The notes: generated from the letters alone by a model not told the origin. DNA of 64,000 nt from Flavobacterium agrisoli (GCF_016522065.1 NZ_JAEHFV010000003.1:124001-188000), one strand, 5' to 3'. Counted from the stretch's first letter, positions 17,954 through 26,737 are shown. Made by a program: numbers and translations.

Positions 17954-18499
17954 ATGAAAACATTTAAACTTTTTTCCGTTTTTTTTGTAATGCTTTTGGC
18001 TTCTTGTAGCTCCATTAGTGTTTATTCTGATTATGATAAATCGGTCAATTTTTCTCAATTTAAAACCTATGCTTTTTATAAACCAGGAGTGGATAAAGTC
18101 GAAATTTCCGATTTAGATAAAAAAAGAATTTTGCATGCAATCGAAAATCAAATGGCTGCCAAAGGATTTACCAAAAGTGATAATCCCGATTTGTTGGTTA
18201 ATATTTTTACCAAAACTCGTGAAGAAGTGAATGTAAATCAGTTTAGTGCTGGTTGGGGTTACGGCTGGGGTTATGGATGGAATCCGTATATGATGTACGG
18301 TTGGCCTTCTACATCGGTTTCAACTTCTACGCAAGGCACTTTGTTTATTGATTTTGTCGATGCTAAAAAGAAAGAATTGGTTTGGCAAGGTGAAGGTATT
18401 GGCGAACTTACCCGAAACATCGATAAAAAAGATGAAAAAATTGCCGATTTTGTAGCACAAATTTTAGCGCAATATCCTCCGCAAGTTTCTAAAAAATAA
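17954..18499 (+). CDS. DUF4136 lipoprotein
   Basis: A 181-residue lipoprotein with signal peptide and lipobox LASC (Cys18). The mature part fits the DUF4136 family: SDYDKSVNFSQFKTYAFY near 26 and ENQMAAKGFTKSDNPDLLVNI near 58. It has a Gly/Tyr/Trp-rich stretch (GWGYGWGYGWNPY) at about 97-109, common in this family, then a domain ending in LVWQGEGIGEL. Such proteins are envelope-located and their role is not known. It lies 36 bases after hutU. Confidence 0.85.
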   Translation: MKTFKLFSVFFVMLLASCSSISVYSDYDKSVNFSQFKTYAFYKPGVDKVEISDLDKKRILHAIENQMAAKGFTKSDNPDLLVNIFTKTREEVNVNQFSAGWGYGWGYGWNPYMMYGWPSTSVSTSTQGTLFIDFVDAKKKELVWQGEGIGELTRNIDKKDEKIADFVAQILAQYPPQVSKK

Positions 18500-18512
18500 T
18501 ACTTTTTTAAAA

Positions 18513-18542
18513 TTGAATTTTAATTTTAGAGTGTTATTTTTG
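18513..18542 (+). promoter_or_regulatory. Promoter for ilvA
   Basis: TTG at 18513-18515, 19 bases, then TATTTTTG at 18535-18542: a full match to the Bacteroidota -33/-7 consensus. It begins 14 bases after the DUF4136 stop codon and implies an untranslated leader of about 145 bases before ilvA. Confidence 0.6.
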
Positions 18543-18647
18543 TAACAGAAATCAACGTGAAGATAATTTATATAACAAAGAATATTTTCGATTAGTCCTA
18601 ATCAACTCCGAAGTTATGTACTTTATTTATAGAAATTATAGATTGTT

Positions 18648-18678
18648 AACCTCCATTTCAAAACGGAGGTTTTTTCTT
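18648..18678 (+). terminator. Hairpin with T-tract in the ilvA leader, possible attenuator
   Basis: AACCTCC and GGAGGTT pair, extended inward by TTT/AAA across one mismatch, and are followed by a T-rich tract. The structure ends about 17 bases before the ilvA start codon and lies downstream of the ilvA promoter. It therefore resembles an attenuator rather than the terminator of the preceding gene, although it could also end transcripts from DUF4136. A 30-codon reading frame starting at 18616 (MYFIYRNYRLLTSIS...) runs through it and overlaps the ilvA start. Confidence 0.5.
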
Positions 18679-18694
18679 TTAAAAGCCCATACAA

Positions 18695-19939
18695 ATGAAC
18701 TTATTTGACGAAATACAACTTGCCAGCGAACAATTAAAAGGGGTGGTGAGTCTTACTCCGCTTACACAAAATCTGAATTTATCGGATGAATTTGATGCTA
18801 CTATTTTACTTAAAAGAGAAGATTTACAAATGGTTCGTTCGTATAAGATTCGGGGTGCCTATAACAAAATGAGTGCCTTAACCGATGACGAAAAATTGCA
18901 AGGCATTGTTTGTGCCAGTGCCGGTAATCATGCGCAAGGTGTGGCCTATTCCTGTCATTTACTTCAAATAAAAGGAGTAATTTATATGCCTAAAACCACT
19001 CCGAAACAAAAAATTAAGCAAGTACAATTGTTTGGAAAATCGTATGTGGAAATTGTTTTAACCGGCGATACTTTTGATGATGCGTATGCTTCGGCAGTAG
19101 AAGATAAAATAAAAAATGATCGGGTGTTTATTCATCCATTTGATGATATAAAGGTGATAGCAGGGCAGGGGACTATCGGACTCGAAATTCTGTCCTCAAC
19201 TCCTAATCCGATTGATTATGTTTTTGTGCCTATAGGTGGCGGCGGTTTGGCTGCCGGATTATCAGAAGTTTTCACTCGATTGAGTCCGAAAACCAAAATA
19301 ATTGGAGTGGAACCTTTGGGAGCGCCTTCGATGCAAACCGCAATCGAATCAGGAAGTAATGCACCGTTGGTATCGATTGATAAATTTGTAGATGGAGCCG
19401 CGGTAAAACAAGTTGGAAAATTAACTTTCGAAATTTGCAAAGACCGCCTGGCTGATATTGTATTGGTGCCCGAAGGTAAAGTATGTACCACGATTTTACG
19501 TTTGTATAACGAAGAAGCTATGGTGGTAGAGCCAGCGGGTGCTTTAACCATTGCAGCACTCGACTTTTATAAAGAAAAAATAAAAGGTAAAAACGTGGTT
19601 TGCATTGTGAGCGGAAGCAATAATGATATTGAGAGAACCGCCGAAATCAAAGAACGGTCGTTGTTGTATGAAGGATTGATGCATTATTTTATGGTGCAAT
19701 TTCCGCAACGGCCGGGTGCGCTTAAAGATTTTGTAAACTTTATTTTAGGGCCCGAAGATGATATCACGTATTTTCAATTTGCTAAAAAAAACAGTCGCGA
19801 AATGGGCTCGGTTGTGGTGGGTATTGAATTGAAAAACAAAAAAGACATTGTCAATATCAAAACCAAAATGATTGAAAATGGTTTTGATTTCAATTATTTA
19901 AACGATAAACCCGATTTGTTCACGCAGTTAATTGGTTAA
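18695..19939 (+). CDS. ilvA: Threonine ammonia-lyase (threonine deaminase)
   Basis: A 414-residue PLP enzyme that converts threonine to 2-oxobutanoate, the first step of isoleucine synthesis. The PLP lysine is Lys51 in VRSYKIRGAYN. SAGNHAQGVAY is near 73, and the phosphate-binding glycine loop PIGGGGLAAGL is near 180. Residues about 330-405 form a single ACT-like regulatory domain (FMVQFPQRPGALKDFV), as in the short IlvA type. The regulatory domain supports a biosynthetic, feedback-controlled enzyme. It has its own promoter and hairpin leader and ends two bases before the truncated haemoglobin gene. Confidence 0.94.
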   Translation: MNLFDEIQLASEQLKGVVSLTPLTQNLNLSDEFDATILLKREDLQMVRSYKIRGAYNKMSALTDDEKLQGIVCASAGNHAQGVAYSCHLLQIKGVIYMPKTTPKQKIKQVQLFGKSYVEIVLTGDTFDDAYASAVEDKIKNDRVFIHPFDDIKVIAGQGTIGLEILSSTPNPIDYVFVPIGGGGLAAGLSEVFTRLSPKTKIIGVEPLGAPSMQTAIESGSNAPLVSIDKFVDGAAVKQVGKLTFEICKDRLADIVLVPEGKVCTTILRLYNEEAMVVEPAGALTIAALDFYKEKIKGKNVVCIVSGSNNDIERTAEIKERSLLYEGLMHYFMVQFPQRPGALKDFVNFILGPEDDITYFQFAKKNSREMGSVVVGIELKNKKDIVNIKTKMIENGFDFNYLNDKPDLFTQLIG

Positions 19940-19941
19940 AT

Positions 19942-20331
19942 ATGAAAAAGGATATTCAAACCTTGCCCGACATTGAGTTGATGGTGAATACGTTTTATGA
20001 AAAAGTGCAACGCGACGATTTAATTGGACCTATTTTCAACGCTAAAATTCAAAATCGTTGGCCGGAGCATCTCGAAAAAATGTACCGTTTTTGGCAAACT
20101 ATTTTATTAGAAGAGCATACCTATTCCGGAAGTCCTTTTCCGCCACACAAACAGTTAACGGTTGATCAGGCACATTTTGATCGATGGATGGAGCTTTTTA
20201 CTCAAACCCTTACTGATTTATTTGAAGGTGCCGTTGCTGAAGAGGCCAAAATGCGGGCAGCTAATATGGCCTATATGTTTATGTATAAAATTGAGTATTT
20301 CCGAAATCCAGAAAATTTCAATAAAAAGTAA
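19942..20331 (+). CDS. Group III truncated haemoglobin
   Basis: A 129-residue haem protein. The proximal histidine is His78 in AHFDRWMELF. Tyr19 in NTFYEKV fits the B10 position, and the group III features FWQTILL near 50 and the PFPPH segment near 65 are present. Group III truncated globins bind oxygen, nitric oxide or sulfide, and their role is usually in redox or nitrosative stress. The gene starts two bases after ilvA, so it is almost certainly co-transcribed with it, which is metabolically unexplained. Confidence 0.9.
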   Translation: MKKDIQTLPDIELMVNTFYEKVQRDDLIGPIFNAKIQNRWPEHLEKMYRFWQTILLEEHTYSGSPFPPHKQLTVDQAHFDRWMELFTQTLTDLFEGAVAEEAKMRAANMAYMFMYKIEYFRNPENFNKK

Positions 20332-20354
20332 TAAAGGCTTCTTTTAGTTATTTG

Positions 20355-20375
20355 ATTTTGAGTTTTTCTCAAAAT
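20355..20375. repeat. Short inverted repeat ahead of the aromatic amino acid hydroxylase gene
   Basis: ATTTTGAG, five T bases, CTCAAAAT: perfect 8-base arms. It lies 24 bases after the haemoglobin stop and 48 bases before the next start. No T-tract follows, so it is either a weak terminator or an operator; the sequence does not decide. Confidence 0.4.
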
Positions 20376-20422
20376 GTAGGCAAAATTTTGTAAATTTAAA
20401 GAGTAATACTTACTAATTTACA

Positions 20423-22189
20423 ATGGAGCCTACTATTGAAACCAATCCGCTTTTGGATCGTTTGCCACAACACTTAAAACAATTTATAAAACCGCAAGTT
20501 TATAGCGATTATACCCCTATAAATCACGCGGTTTGGCGTTATGTAATGCGTAAAAATGTGGCCTATTTGGCGCAAGTAGCGCATCATTCGTATCAAGAAG
20601 GATTACGCAAAACCGGAATAGAAATTGATCGAATTCCGAGTATGTACGGCATGAACCGTATTTTGGCCGATATTGGTTGGGCTGCGGTTGCGGTGGATGG
20701 ATTTATTCCACCGAATGCTTTTATGGAATTTCAAGCTTACAATGTCTTGGTTATTGCTTCCGATATTCGACAATTGGAGCATATCGAATATACACCCGCT
20801 CCCGATATTATTCACGAAAGTGCCGGTCATGCACCAATTATTGCCAATCCAGAATATGCGGAATATTTACGACGTTTTGGCGAAATTGGCTCCAAAGCAA
20901 TTTCTTCTAAAAAAGATTATGAAATTTACGAGGCTATTCGATGGCTTTCTATTGTCAAAGAGGCCGAAAATACCTCGCCCGAAATCATTGCCGAAGCTGC
21001 TAAAAAAGTAGAGGAACTTCAAAACGATACCAATTCTCTGTCAGAAATGGCTCAAATTCGGAATTTGCATTGGTGGACAGTAGAGTATGGTTTGATAGGT
21101 ACTTTAGAAAATCCTAAAATTTATGGAGCGGGTTTGCTTTCCTCTATCGGAGAAAGTGCGCATTGTATGACCAATGCGGTTGCCAAAATACCGTATGATA
21201 TTTCGGCTGCACAGCAAAGTTTTGATATTACTCAGTTGCAACCGCAATTGTATGTAACGCCTACATTTGCTCATTTGAGTTTAATTTTAGAAGAATTTGC
21301 CAATAAAATGGCTTTACGAACGGGCGGTTTTTCCGGCGTTCAAAAATTGATTGATTCGGGAGCCTTAGGAACGATTGAGTTGAGTACGGGATTACAAATT
21401 TCGGGTGTTTTTACGAATGTTTTAGCAGAATATGGCAAACCGATTTACATACAAACCACCGGAAAAACCGCTCTTTCATATCGAGAGAAAGAGTTGGTTG
21501 GGCATGGTACTGGTGCTCATAAAGAAGGTTTTGGTAGTCCGATTGGTAAATTGAAAGGATTTAATTTGGCTATAGAAGACATGAGTCCGATGGATTTAAA
21601 TGCCTATAAAATTGTCGAAAACGAAACGGTTTGTTTGGAGTTTGAAGGAAATATTACCGTTAAAGGAGAAATTATTACGGGTAAACGAAATTTACACGGC
21701 GAAATTATTTTGATAAGTTTTAAAAATTGTACTGTTAAGCACAATGATACTATCTTATTTGCTCCCGAATGGGGAATTTACGACATGGCGGTGGGTAAAA
21801 AAGTGGTTTCGGCATTTTCGGGACCGGCTGATAATACCAGTTTTGATTTGATGGAGCAACTGCCTTCTAGTAAAACGATAAAAGCAGATTTTGATTTGCA
21901 TCGAAAAAAAGTAGAAACACTTTACCAACAAGTTCGGGATATTCGAGAAAATCGAGATATGAAGACCAATCTCAAAACAATTTTTACCGAATTGCAACAA
22001 TTAGATCCAAAAGATTGGTTGTTAGCGGTGGAAATTTTTGAATTGGCTTTTTTACAAAAGGATTTTGAATTGGTTGCCGAGTTAAAATTATATTTAGAAA
22101 AGCTTCAAAATCAAAGACCCGAAGTGGCGCATTTAATTTCTTATGGAATAGCACTAGTGGATTCTAATGTTGCCAATAACCCTCTTTAA
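20423..22189 (+). CDS. Aromatic amino acid hydroxylase (phenylalanine 4-monooxygenase type) with long C-terminal extension
   Basis: A 588-residue iron- and pterin-dependent hydroxylase. The iron ligands are His131 and His136 in IIHESAGHAP and Glu221 in WWTVEYGL, the 2-His-1-Glu facial triad. Phenylalanine hydroxylase is the likely activity (Phe to Tyr), although tyrosine or tryptophan hydroxylation cannot be excluded. The catalytic domain ends near 310. The remaining 270 residues have no motif I can assign, and about 505-588 look helical and charged. Long forms of this kind are typical of Bacteroidota. No pterin recycling gene is adjacent. Confidence 0.87.
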   Translation: MEPTIETNPLLDRLPQHLKQFIKPQVYSDYTPINHAVWRYVMRKNVAYLAQVAHHSYQEGLRKTGIEIDRIPSMYGMNRILADIGWAAVAVDGFIPPNAFMEFQAYNVLVIASDIRQLEHIEYTPAPDIIHESAGHAPIIANPEYAEYLRRFGEIGSKAISSKKDYEIYEAIRWLSIVKEAENTSPEIIAEAAKKVEELQNDTNSLSEMAQIRNLHWWTVEYGLIGTLENPKIYGAGLLSSIGESAHCMTNAVAKIPYDISAAQQSFDITQLQPQLYVTPTFAHLSLILEEFANKMALRTGGFSGVQKLIDSGALGTIELSTGLQISGVFTNVLAEYGKPIYIQTTGKTALSYREKELVGHGTGAHKEGFGSPIGKLKGFNLAIEDMSPMDLNAYKIVENETVCLEFEGNITVKGEIITGKRNLHGEIILISFKNCTVKHNDTILFAPEWGIYDMAVGKKVVSAFSGPADNTSFDLMEQLPSSKTIKADFDLHRKKVETLYQQVRDIRENRDMKTNLKTIFTELQQLDPKDWLLAVEIFELAFLQKDFELVAELKLYLEKLQNQRPEVAHLISYGIALVDSNVANNPL

Positions 22190-22258
22190 TAACTGTTAAT
22201 GTAGGAATTATATAAACTTTCACTTAATATACATAAATCTCATTCGGTCTTCTGGTTT

Positions 22259-22266
22259 TATTTTTG
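22259..22266 (+). promoter_or_regulatory. -7 box of the SpoIIAA-like gene
   Basis: TATTTTTG matches TAnnTTTG, 34 bases before the start codon. The expected -33 TTG is absent. Confidence 0.4.
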
Positions 22267-22300
22267 TGACAACGTTTTGTAACCCTCAAATTTTACTATT

Positions 22301-22666
22301 ATGATTGTACGTATAAATGAATTACCTGCTAATATGATTGGATTTAAGGCTGTTGGCGATTTGTTAAAAGCCGATTTTGATGTTATTATAGAGGAATTGA
22401 AAGACTATATTAATACCAACAAAAACGCCAATTACTTGTTGCTATTTGAAAAAGCACCCACTGATTTTGCGCTTGGAGCGTGGTTGCATGAAGGATTGGT
22501 TCGCATAAAAAATTCGGTGGATTGGTCTCGTGGTGCTTTGGTTACCGATTCCGAAAGATTAATTCGATATGCGTTAGAATTTGATAAAACCATTTCGGGT
22601 GAATTTAAATCGTTTTTAAAATCGGATTACCGGGCAGCGATTGATTGGACTGCTGAGAAAATTTAG
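22301..22666 (+). CDS. SpoIIAA-like (STAS-fold) protein
   Basis: A 121-residue protein similar in pattern to the SpoIIAA-like family, a STAS-related fold of small stand-alone proteins. It has IGFKAVGDLLKADFDVIIEEL at about 14-34, then a hydrophobic strand NYLLLFEKAP, and a C-terminal segment with EFKSFLKSDYRAAIDW. It lacks the conserved serine loop of true anti-sigma antagonists. The role is unknown; homologues are cytosolic and possibly lipid-binding. It is monocistronic and ends at a strong terminator. Confidence 0.7.
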   Translation: MIVRINELPANMIGFKAVGDLLKADFDVIIEELKDYINTNKNANYLLLFEKAPTDFALGAWLHEGLVRIKNSVDWSRGALVTDSERLIRYALEFDKTISGEFKSFLKSDYRAAIDWTAEKI

Positions 22667-22732
22667 TCGTTTCTTAAATAGAAAATTTCAAATAAGAATT
22701 TAATTGAATTAGTAAAAATTAAAATTCATAAT

Positions 22733-22770
22733 AAAAAAGCTGTTCAACACGTATGTTGAACAGCTTTTTT
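22733..22770. terminator. Strong bidirectional terminator
   Basis: A perfect 17-base stem (A6 then GCTGTTCAACA and complement) around loop CGTA. It lies between the convergent SpoIIAA-like gene and the HtrA gene. Confidence 0.92.
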
Positions 22771-22793
22771 TATTGGAATAAATCGCAAGAGAT

Positions 22794-24206
22794 TTAAATA
22801 ATCACGCGCATGATTTCTCCGTTTTTATTAATCATTTCAATACGTATGCTTTGGTTATCGTCTTTGTTATTCAAAATTTTCGAAACCGTTTCCACATCGG
22901 TAGCTTTTACGTTATCAACACTCAAGATAATATTACCTTCTAATTCATCGGCATATTGAGCCAAATTTTCATTGTTTATGGATTTGATTTTAACGCCATA
23001 ATTCAATCGAAATTTTTTCTTATCGGTAGCATTGATGTTTTCCAATTCGATTCCTTTAAATTCGGTCGAATAAAATTCGTTTTTGCTTAAAGTTACTGGG
23101 GATACTTTGGTTTTTCCATCACGTAAATAGGTTACTTGTACCACATCATTAGGGCGTTTGGTATTAATATATCCCGATAAATCGGCATAAGAATGGATAT
23201 TTTGCTCGTCTAATTTGATGATAATATCACCTTTTTTCAATCCTGCTTTTTCGGCTCCCGATTTAGTTGAAACTGCATTAATGTAAAAGCCTTCGGTTTG
23301 CGAAACGCCTAATTCTTTAGAAACGGATGCGTTTAATTCGCCACCCTGCACACCTAAAATACCACGTTGCACGTTTCCGTATTCCATAATATCTTCAATA
23401 ATTTTTCGGGCAATATTAGAAGGAACCGCAAACGAATAGCCAGTGTAACTTCCGGTTGGAGACGAAATCATCGTGTTAATTCCAATCAATTCGCCACGAG
23501 TATTCACTAACGCACCACCACTGTTTCCTGGGTTAACGGCCGCATCAGTTTGTATGAAGGATTGAATCCCATCACCGCCCATACTTCTGGCTTTTGCCGA
23601 AACAATTCCAGCGGTAACGGTCGAGGTTAAATTATACGGATTTCCTACTGCCAAAACCCATTCGCCCACTTTTACATTATCCGAATTGGCAAAAGTAGTA
23701 TAAGGCAGTTTATCGGAAGTATCGATTTTTAAAAGGGCAATATCCATTTTAGAATCGGTTCCAATTAATTTTGCTTTATATGATTTGTTATTGTTTAGCG
23801 TGATTTCGAGTTCCGAAGCATCTTTAATTACGTGGTTATTGGTTACTATATAACCATCTGCCGAAATAATGACTCCCGATCCCGTTCCGACTTGTTCTTG
23901 CTGTTGACCGCCTCCGTAGCCATAAAAATATTCTAACATCGGGTTGGTTACGGTTCTTCTCGAAACATTTTTTACGTGAACCACTGTATGTACGGTTTCG
24001 TTGGCAGCCGCCGTAAAATCAACTGCATCGGCAGGTAAGCCCACATTTTTGGTATACGAATTTGGGGCTACCGTTACAATCGATTTGTGATTTCCAAAAA
24101 AGGAATCGTTGTTTTCAAATAATAACTTGTAGGCACCAAGCGTCATAGTACCACTAAAAAGCGATACTAAAAATAAGGTAGATAATCGTTTCATGGTTTT
24201 GTTCAT
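22794..24206 (-). CDS. HtrA/DegP-family serine protease
   Basis: A 470-residue envelope protease and chaperone. The N-terminal hydrophobic segment (about 8-30) is a signal peptide or anchor. The trypsin-like domain has the catalytic triad in TNNHVIKD (His), SKMDIALLKI (Asp) and NPGNSGGALV (Ser). A PDZ domain starts at GILGVQGGEL and includes KKGDIIIKLDEQNI; a shorter, degenerate second PDZ follows. A Gly-rich loop GYGGGQQQEQ precedes the protease core. The role inferred is degradation of misfolded envelope proteins. Two start codons are possible; MNKTMKRLS is taken. It diverges from dapF. Confidence 0.93.
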   Translation of the reverse strand: MNKTMKRLSTLFLVSLFSGTMTLGAYKLLFENNDSFFGNHKSIVTVAPNSYTKNVGLPADAVDFTAAANETVHTVVHVKNVSRRTVTNPMLEYFYGYGGGQQQEQVGTGSGVIISADGYIVTNNHVIKDASELEITLNNNKSYKAKLIGTDSKMDIALLKIDTSDKLPYTTFANSDNVKVGEWVLAVGNPYNLTSTVTAGIVSAKARSMGGDGIQSFIQTDAAVNPGNSGGALVNTRGELIGINTMISSPTGSYTGYSFAVPSNIARKIIEDIMEYGNVQRGILGVQGGELNASVSKELGVSQTEGFYINAVSTKSGAEKAGLKKGDIIIKLDEQNIHSYADLSGYINTKRPNDVVQVTYLRDGKTKVSPVTLSKNEFYSTEFKGIELENINATDKKKFRLNYGVKIKSINNENLAQYADELEGNIILSVDNVKATDVETVSKILNNKDDNQSIRIEMINKNGEIMRVII

Positions 24207-24278
24207 ATTTGATTTATTGATAGTAAAATTAAGGCAAAAAATAATTCCATAAAACGGTTTAACGCTCTTTAACGATGA

Positions 24279-24308
24279 TTAACATATCATTAATAGTTTG
24301 TATTTTTG
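24279..24308 (+). promoter_or_regulatory. Promoter of the dapF operon
   Basis: TATTTTTG at 24301-24308 matches the -7 box, with TTA at 24279-24281 at the -33 position, 19 bases upstream. Because the -7 box ends at 24308, a TTG at 24306 cannot be the dapF start; the ATG at 24327 is used. Confidence 0.6.
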
Positions 24309-24326
24309 TATTTCAATTACAAAAAA

Positions 24327-25109
24327 ATGCTGATAGAATTTTATAAATACCAAGGAACAGGAAACGATTTTGTTATGATTGATAATCGTAGTGAATTTTT
24401 CCCCAAAGAAAATGTACAAATTATTGAACGTTTGTGTGACAGACGTTTTGGAATAGGCGCCGACGGACTTATTTTACTTGAGAACGATTCGAATACCGAT
24501 TTTAAAATGGTGTATTACAATGCCGACGGAAACGAAAGTTCGATGTGTGGTAATGGCGGACGTTGTTTAGTTGCTTTTGCCCAACAATTGGGCGTGATTA
24601 ATAGTAAAACTATTTTTATTGCCACAGACGGATTACATCACGCATCGGTTGATCAAAATGGCTTGGTTGCTTTGCAAATGATTGATGTTCCTGAAATTGA
24701 TTTTCATGAAAATTATACTTTTTTAAATACTGGTTCACCACATCACGTTGAGCTAGTTCCTGATTTAGAACAATGTGATGTAAAAGGGAAAGGTGCCCAA
24801 TTACGTTATAGCGATTTGTATGCTCCAAAAGGAAGTAACATTAATTTTGTTAAGAAAATTAACGACAATACATTTGCTTTGCGTACCTATGAGCGTGGCG
24901 TAGAAGATGAAACCTTGGCTTGTGGAACAGGGGCTACAGCGGTTGCTATTGCCATGAATGCAACGGGACAGACCAATGAAACCAAATTAAATATGAATGT
25001 GGAAGGGGGTCAATTAGAAGTGTATTTTGAAAAAAGAGGCGCTAGTTATACCAATGTCTTTTTGAAAGGTCCTGCGCAATTTGTATTTAAAGGCACAATC
25101 GAAATTTAA
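24327..25109 (+). CDS. dapF: Diaminopimelate epimerase
   Basis: A 260-residue cofactor-independent epimerase that converts LL- to meso-diaminopimelate for lysine and peptidoglycan synthesis. The N-terminus IEFYKYQGTGNDFVMIDN is canonical. The two catalytic cysteines lie in SSMCGNGGRC near residue 73 and ETLACGTGA near 200, the standard pair. The ATG at 24327 gives the usual family length and lies at a plausible distance from the promoter. It heads an operon with a GNAT acetyltransferase and mltG, so cell-wall precursor synthesis and glycan-strand processing are linked. Confidence 0.96.
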   Translation: MLIEFYKYQGTGNDFVMIDNRSEFFPKENVQIIERLCDRRFGIGADGLILLENDSNTDFKMVYYNADGNESSMCGNGGRCLVAFAQQLGVINSKTIFIATDGLHHASVDQNGLVALQMIDVPEIDFHENYTFLNTGSPHHVELVPDLEQCDVKGKGAQLRYSDLYAPKGSNINFVKKINDNTFALRTYERGVEDETLACGTGATAVAIAMNATGQTNETKLNMNVEGGQLEVYFEKRGASYTNVFLKGPAQFVFKGTIEI

Positions 25110-25123
25110 AATTAGCTCACTTG

Positions 25124-25654
25124 ATGAAACCCTTGAAAGGCGATACTATTTTTCTTAGAGCACTCGAACCTCAGGATTTGGAGTTTATTTATGCTATAGA
25201 AAATGATGTGGATATTTGGGAAGTAAGCAATACACAAACTCCTTACAGTCGTTTTTTAATCAAGCAATACCTCGAAAATGCCCATCAAGATATTTACGAA
25301 GCCAAACAACTTCGGTTGGCCATTTGTCAAGATGATGAATTTCCAGCAATTGGGTTGATAGATTTGTTTGATTTTGATCCTAAAAATAACCGCGCCGGAA
25401 TAGGGATTGTTATCCATACTTCTAAAAACCGAAATCAAAGTATTGGTACAGAGGCGTTAAGCGTTATGATTGATTACGCATTTTCTCATTTAAATTTACA
25501 TCAATTATTTGCAAATATTGGTATTCAAAATAAACCAAGTATGGCTCTTTTTGCTAAATTTGGTTTCGAAAATATCGGAGTAAAAAAAGATTGGATTTTA
25601 GTAAACGGAAGGTATCAAGATGAAGCTATTTTTCAATTAATCAATAAAAAATAA
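25124..25654 (+). CDS. GNAT-family N-acetyltransferase (RimJ/RimL-like)
   Basis: A 176-residue acetyltransferase beginning KPLKGDTIFLRALEPQDLEFIY, the N-terminal pattern of the RimJ/RimL branch that acetylates protein N-termini or small amines. The acetyl-CoA region is AGIGIVIHTSKNRNQSIGTEAL near residue 90, with the later IGIQNKPSMALFAKFGFENIG motif. The ATG at 25124 is preferred to the TTG directly before it. It is 14 bases after dapF and 11 before mltG. The substrate is unknown. Confidence 0.85.
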   Translation: MKPLKGDTIFLRALEPQDLEFIYAIENDVDIWEVSNTQTPYSRFLIKQYLENAHQDIYEAKQLRLAICQDDEFPAIGLIDLFDFDPKNNRAGIGIVIHTSKNRNQSIGTEALSVMIDYAFSHLNLHQLFANIGIQNKPSMALFAKFGFENIGVKKDWILVNGRYQDEAIFQLINKK

Positions 25655-25665
25655 ATTATAAGATT

Positions 25666-26706
25666 TTGAATATCAAAAAAATAATTTCAACCGTTGCAGT
25701 TGTTGTAATTGCTGTTTTGTTGCTTTACGGGTCGTATTTGTTGGTGCAAATTTTTAGCAGTAACACCAAATTTGAAGAAAACGAAGTTTATGTTTACGTA
25801 CCCACAGATTCTAATTATGAAGACGTAAAAAAGATATTAGAACCTTATGTGAAAAATATAGATCGCTTTGAAATGGTTGCGAATAAACGCAGCTATCCAG
25901 AAAACGTAAAAGCGGGCCGTTTTTTACTTAAAAAAGGAATGAATAATATCGATTTGGTTCGTGCCATGCGATCTAATATTCCAGTAAAATTGGCATTTAA
26001 TAACCAAGAACGTTTGGAAAATTTTGCAGGCCGAATTGGTTCTGAAATTGAAGCCGACAGTACTTCGTTGGTTGCGGCCATTACGGATTCTGTTTTTATG
26101 AAAGAAAACGGTTTTACGAAAGACGATGTTTTTAGTATGTTTATTCCCAATACCTACGAAGTATATTGGAATACCTCGGCCATTAAATTCCGAGATAAAA
26201 TGATTAAGGAATACCGTATTTTTTGGACAGATGAACGCGTTGCCAAAGCCAAAGCACAAGGGTTAACACCAGTACAGGCAACTATTTTAGCATCAATTGT
26301 TCACAAAGAATCCGTAAAAAAAGATGAAAGACCCCGAATTGCAGGCGTTTATTTAAACCGTTTGCGATTGGGCATGCCGTTACAAGCCGATCCCACCGTA
26401 ATTTATGCAATTAAGAAAAAAACAAATGATTTTGACCAAGTTATCAAACGTGTTTTTTATAAAGATTTGACAATGTCATCTCCTTATAATACGTATATGA
26501 ATGTTGGATTACCTCCAGGACCTATCGCCATGCCCGATATTACGGCTTTAGAAGCAGTTTTAAATCCCGAGAAAAATGATTTTATTTATTTCTGTGCCAG
26601 TGTAGATCGTTTTGGTTACCATGAATTTGCTTCTACTTTAGCTGAGCATAATGTTAATGCCAAAAAATATGCCGACTGGATTAATGCGCAAGGAGTGAAC
26701 AGATAA
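25666..26706 (+). CDS. mltG: Endolytic transglycosylase MltG
   Basis: A 346-residue YceG-family enzyme that cleaves nascent peptidoglycan and is thought to terminate glycan strand synthesis. A single membrane helix is at about 6-30. The catalytic domain carries ASIVHKESVKKDERPRIAGVYLNRL near 210, where the glutamate of HKES is the catalytic residue, and GMPLQADPTVIYA shortly after. It starts with TTG at 25666: the membrane helix begins directly after it and no ATG precedes the helix. Third gene of the dapF operon. Confidence 0.94.
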   Translation: MNIKKIISTVAVVVIAVLLLYGSYLLVQIFSSNTKFEENEVYVYVPTDSNYEDVKKILEPYVKNIDRFEMVANKRSYPENVKAGRFLLKKGMNNIDLVRAMRSNIPVKLAFNNQERLENFAGRIGSEIEADSTSLVAAITDSVFMKENGFTKDDVFSMFIPNTYEVYWNTSAIKFRDKMIKEYRIFWTDERVAKAKAQGLTPVQATILASIVHKESVKKDERPRIAGVYLNRLRLGMPLQADPTVIYAIKKKTNDFDQVIKRVFYKDLTMSSPYNTYMNVGLPPGPIAMPDITALEAVLNPEKNDFIYFCASVDRFGYHEFASTLAEHNVNAKKYADWINAQGVNR

Positions 26707-26737
26707 ATTAGTCTTAATTCAGTTTTTTCCCATTTAT

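Noticed and set aside
24306..24326. Longer dapF starting from TTG at 24306
   Set aside because: The TTG is part of the promoter -7 box, so it cannot be in the transcript. The ATG at 24327 gives the family N-terminus.
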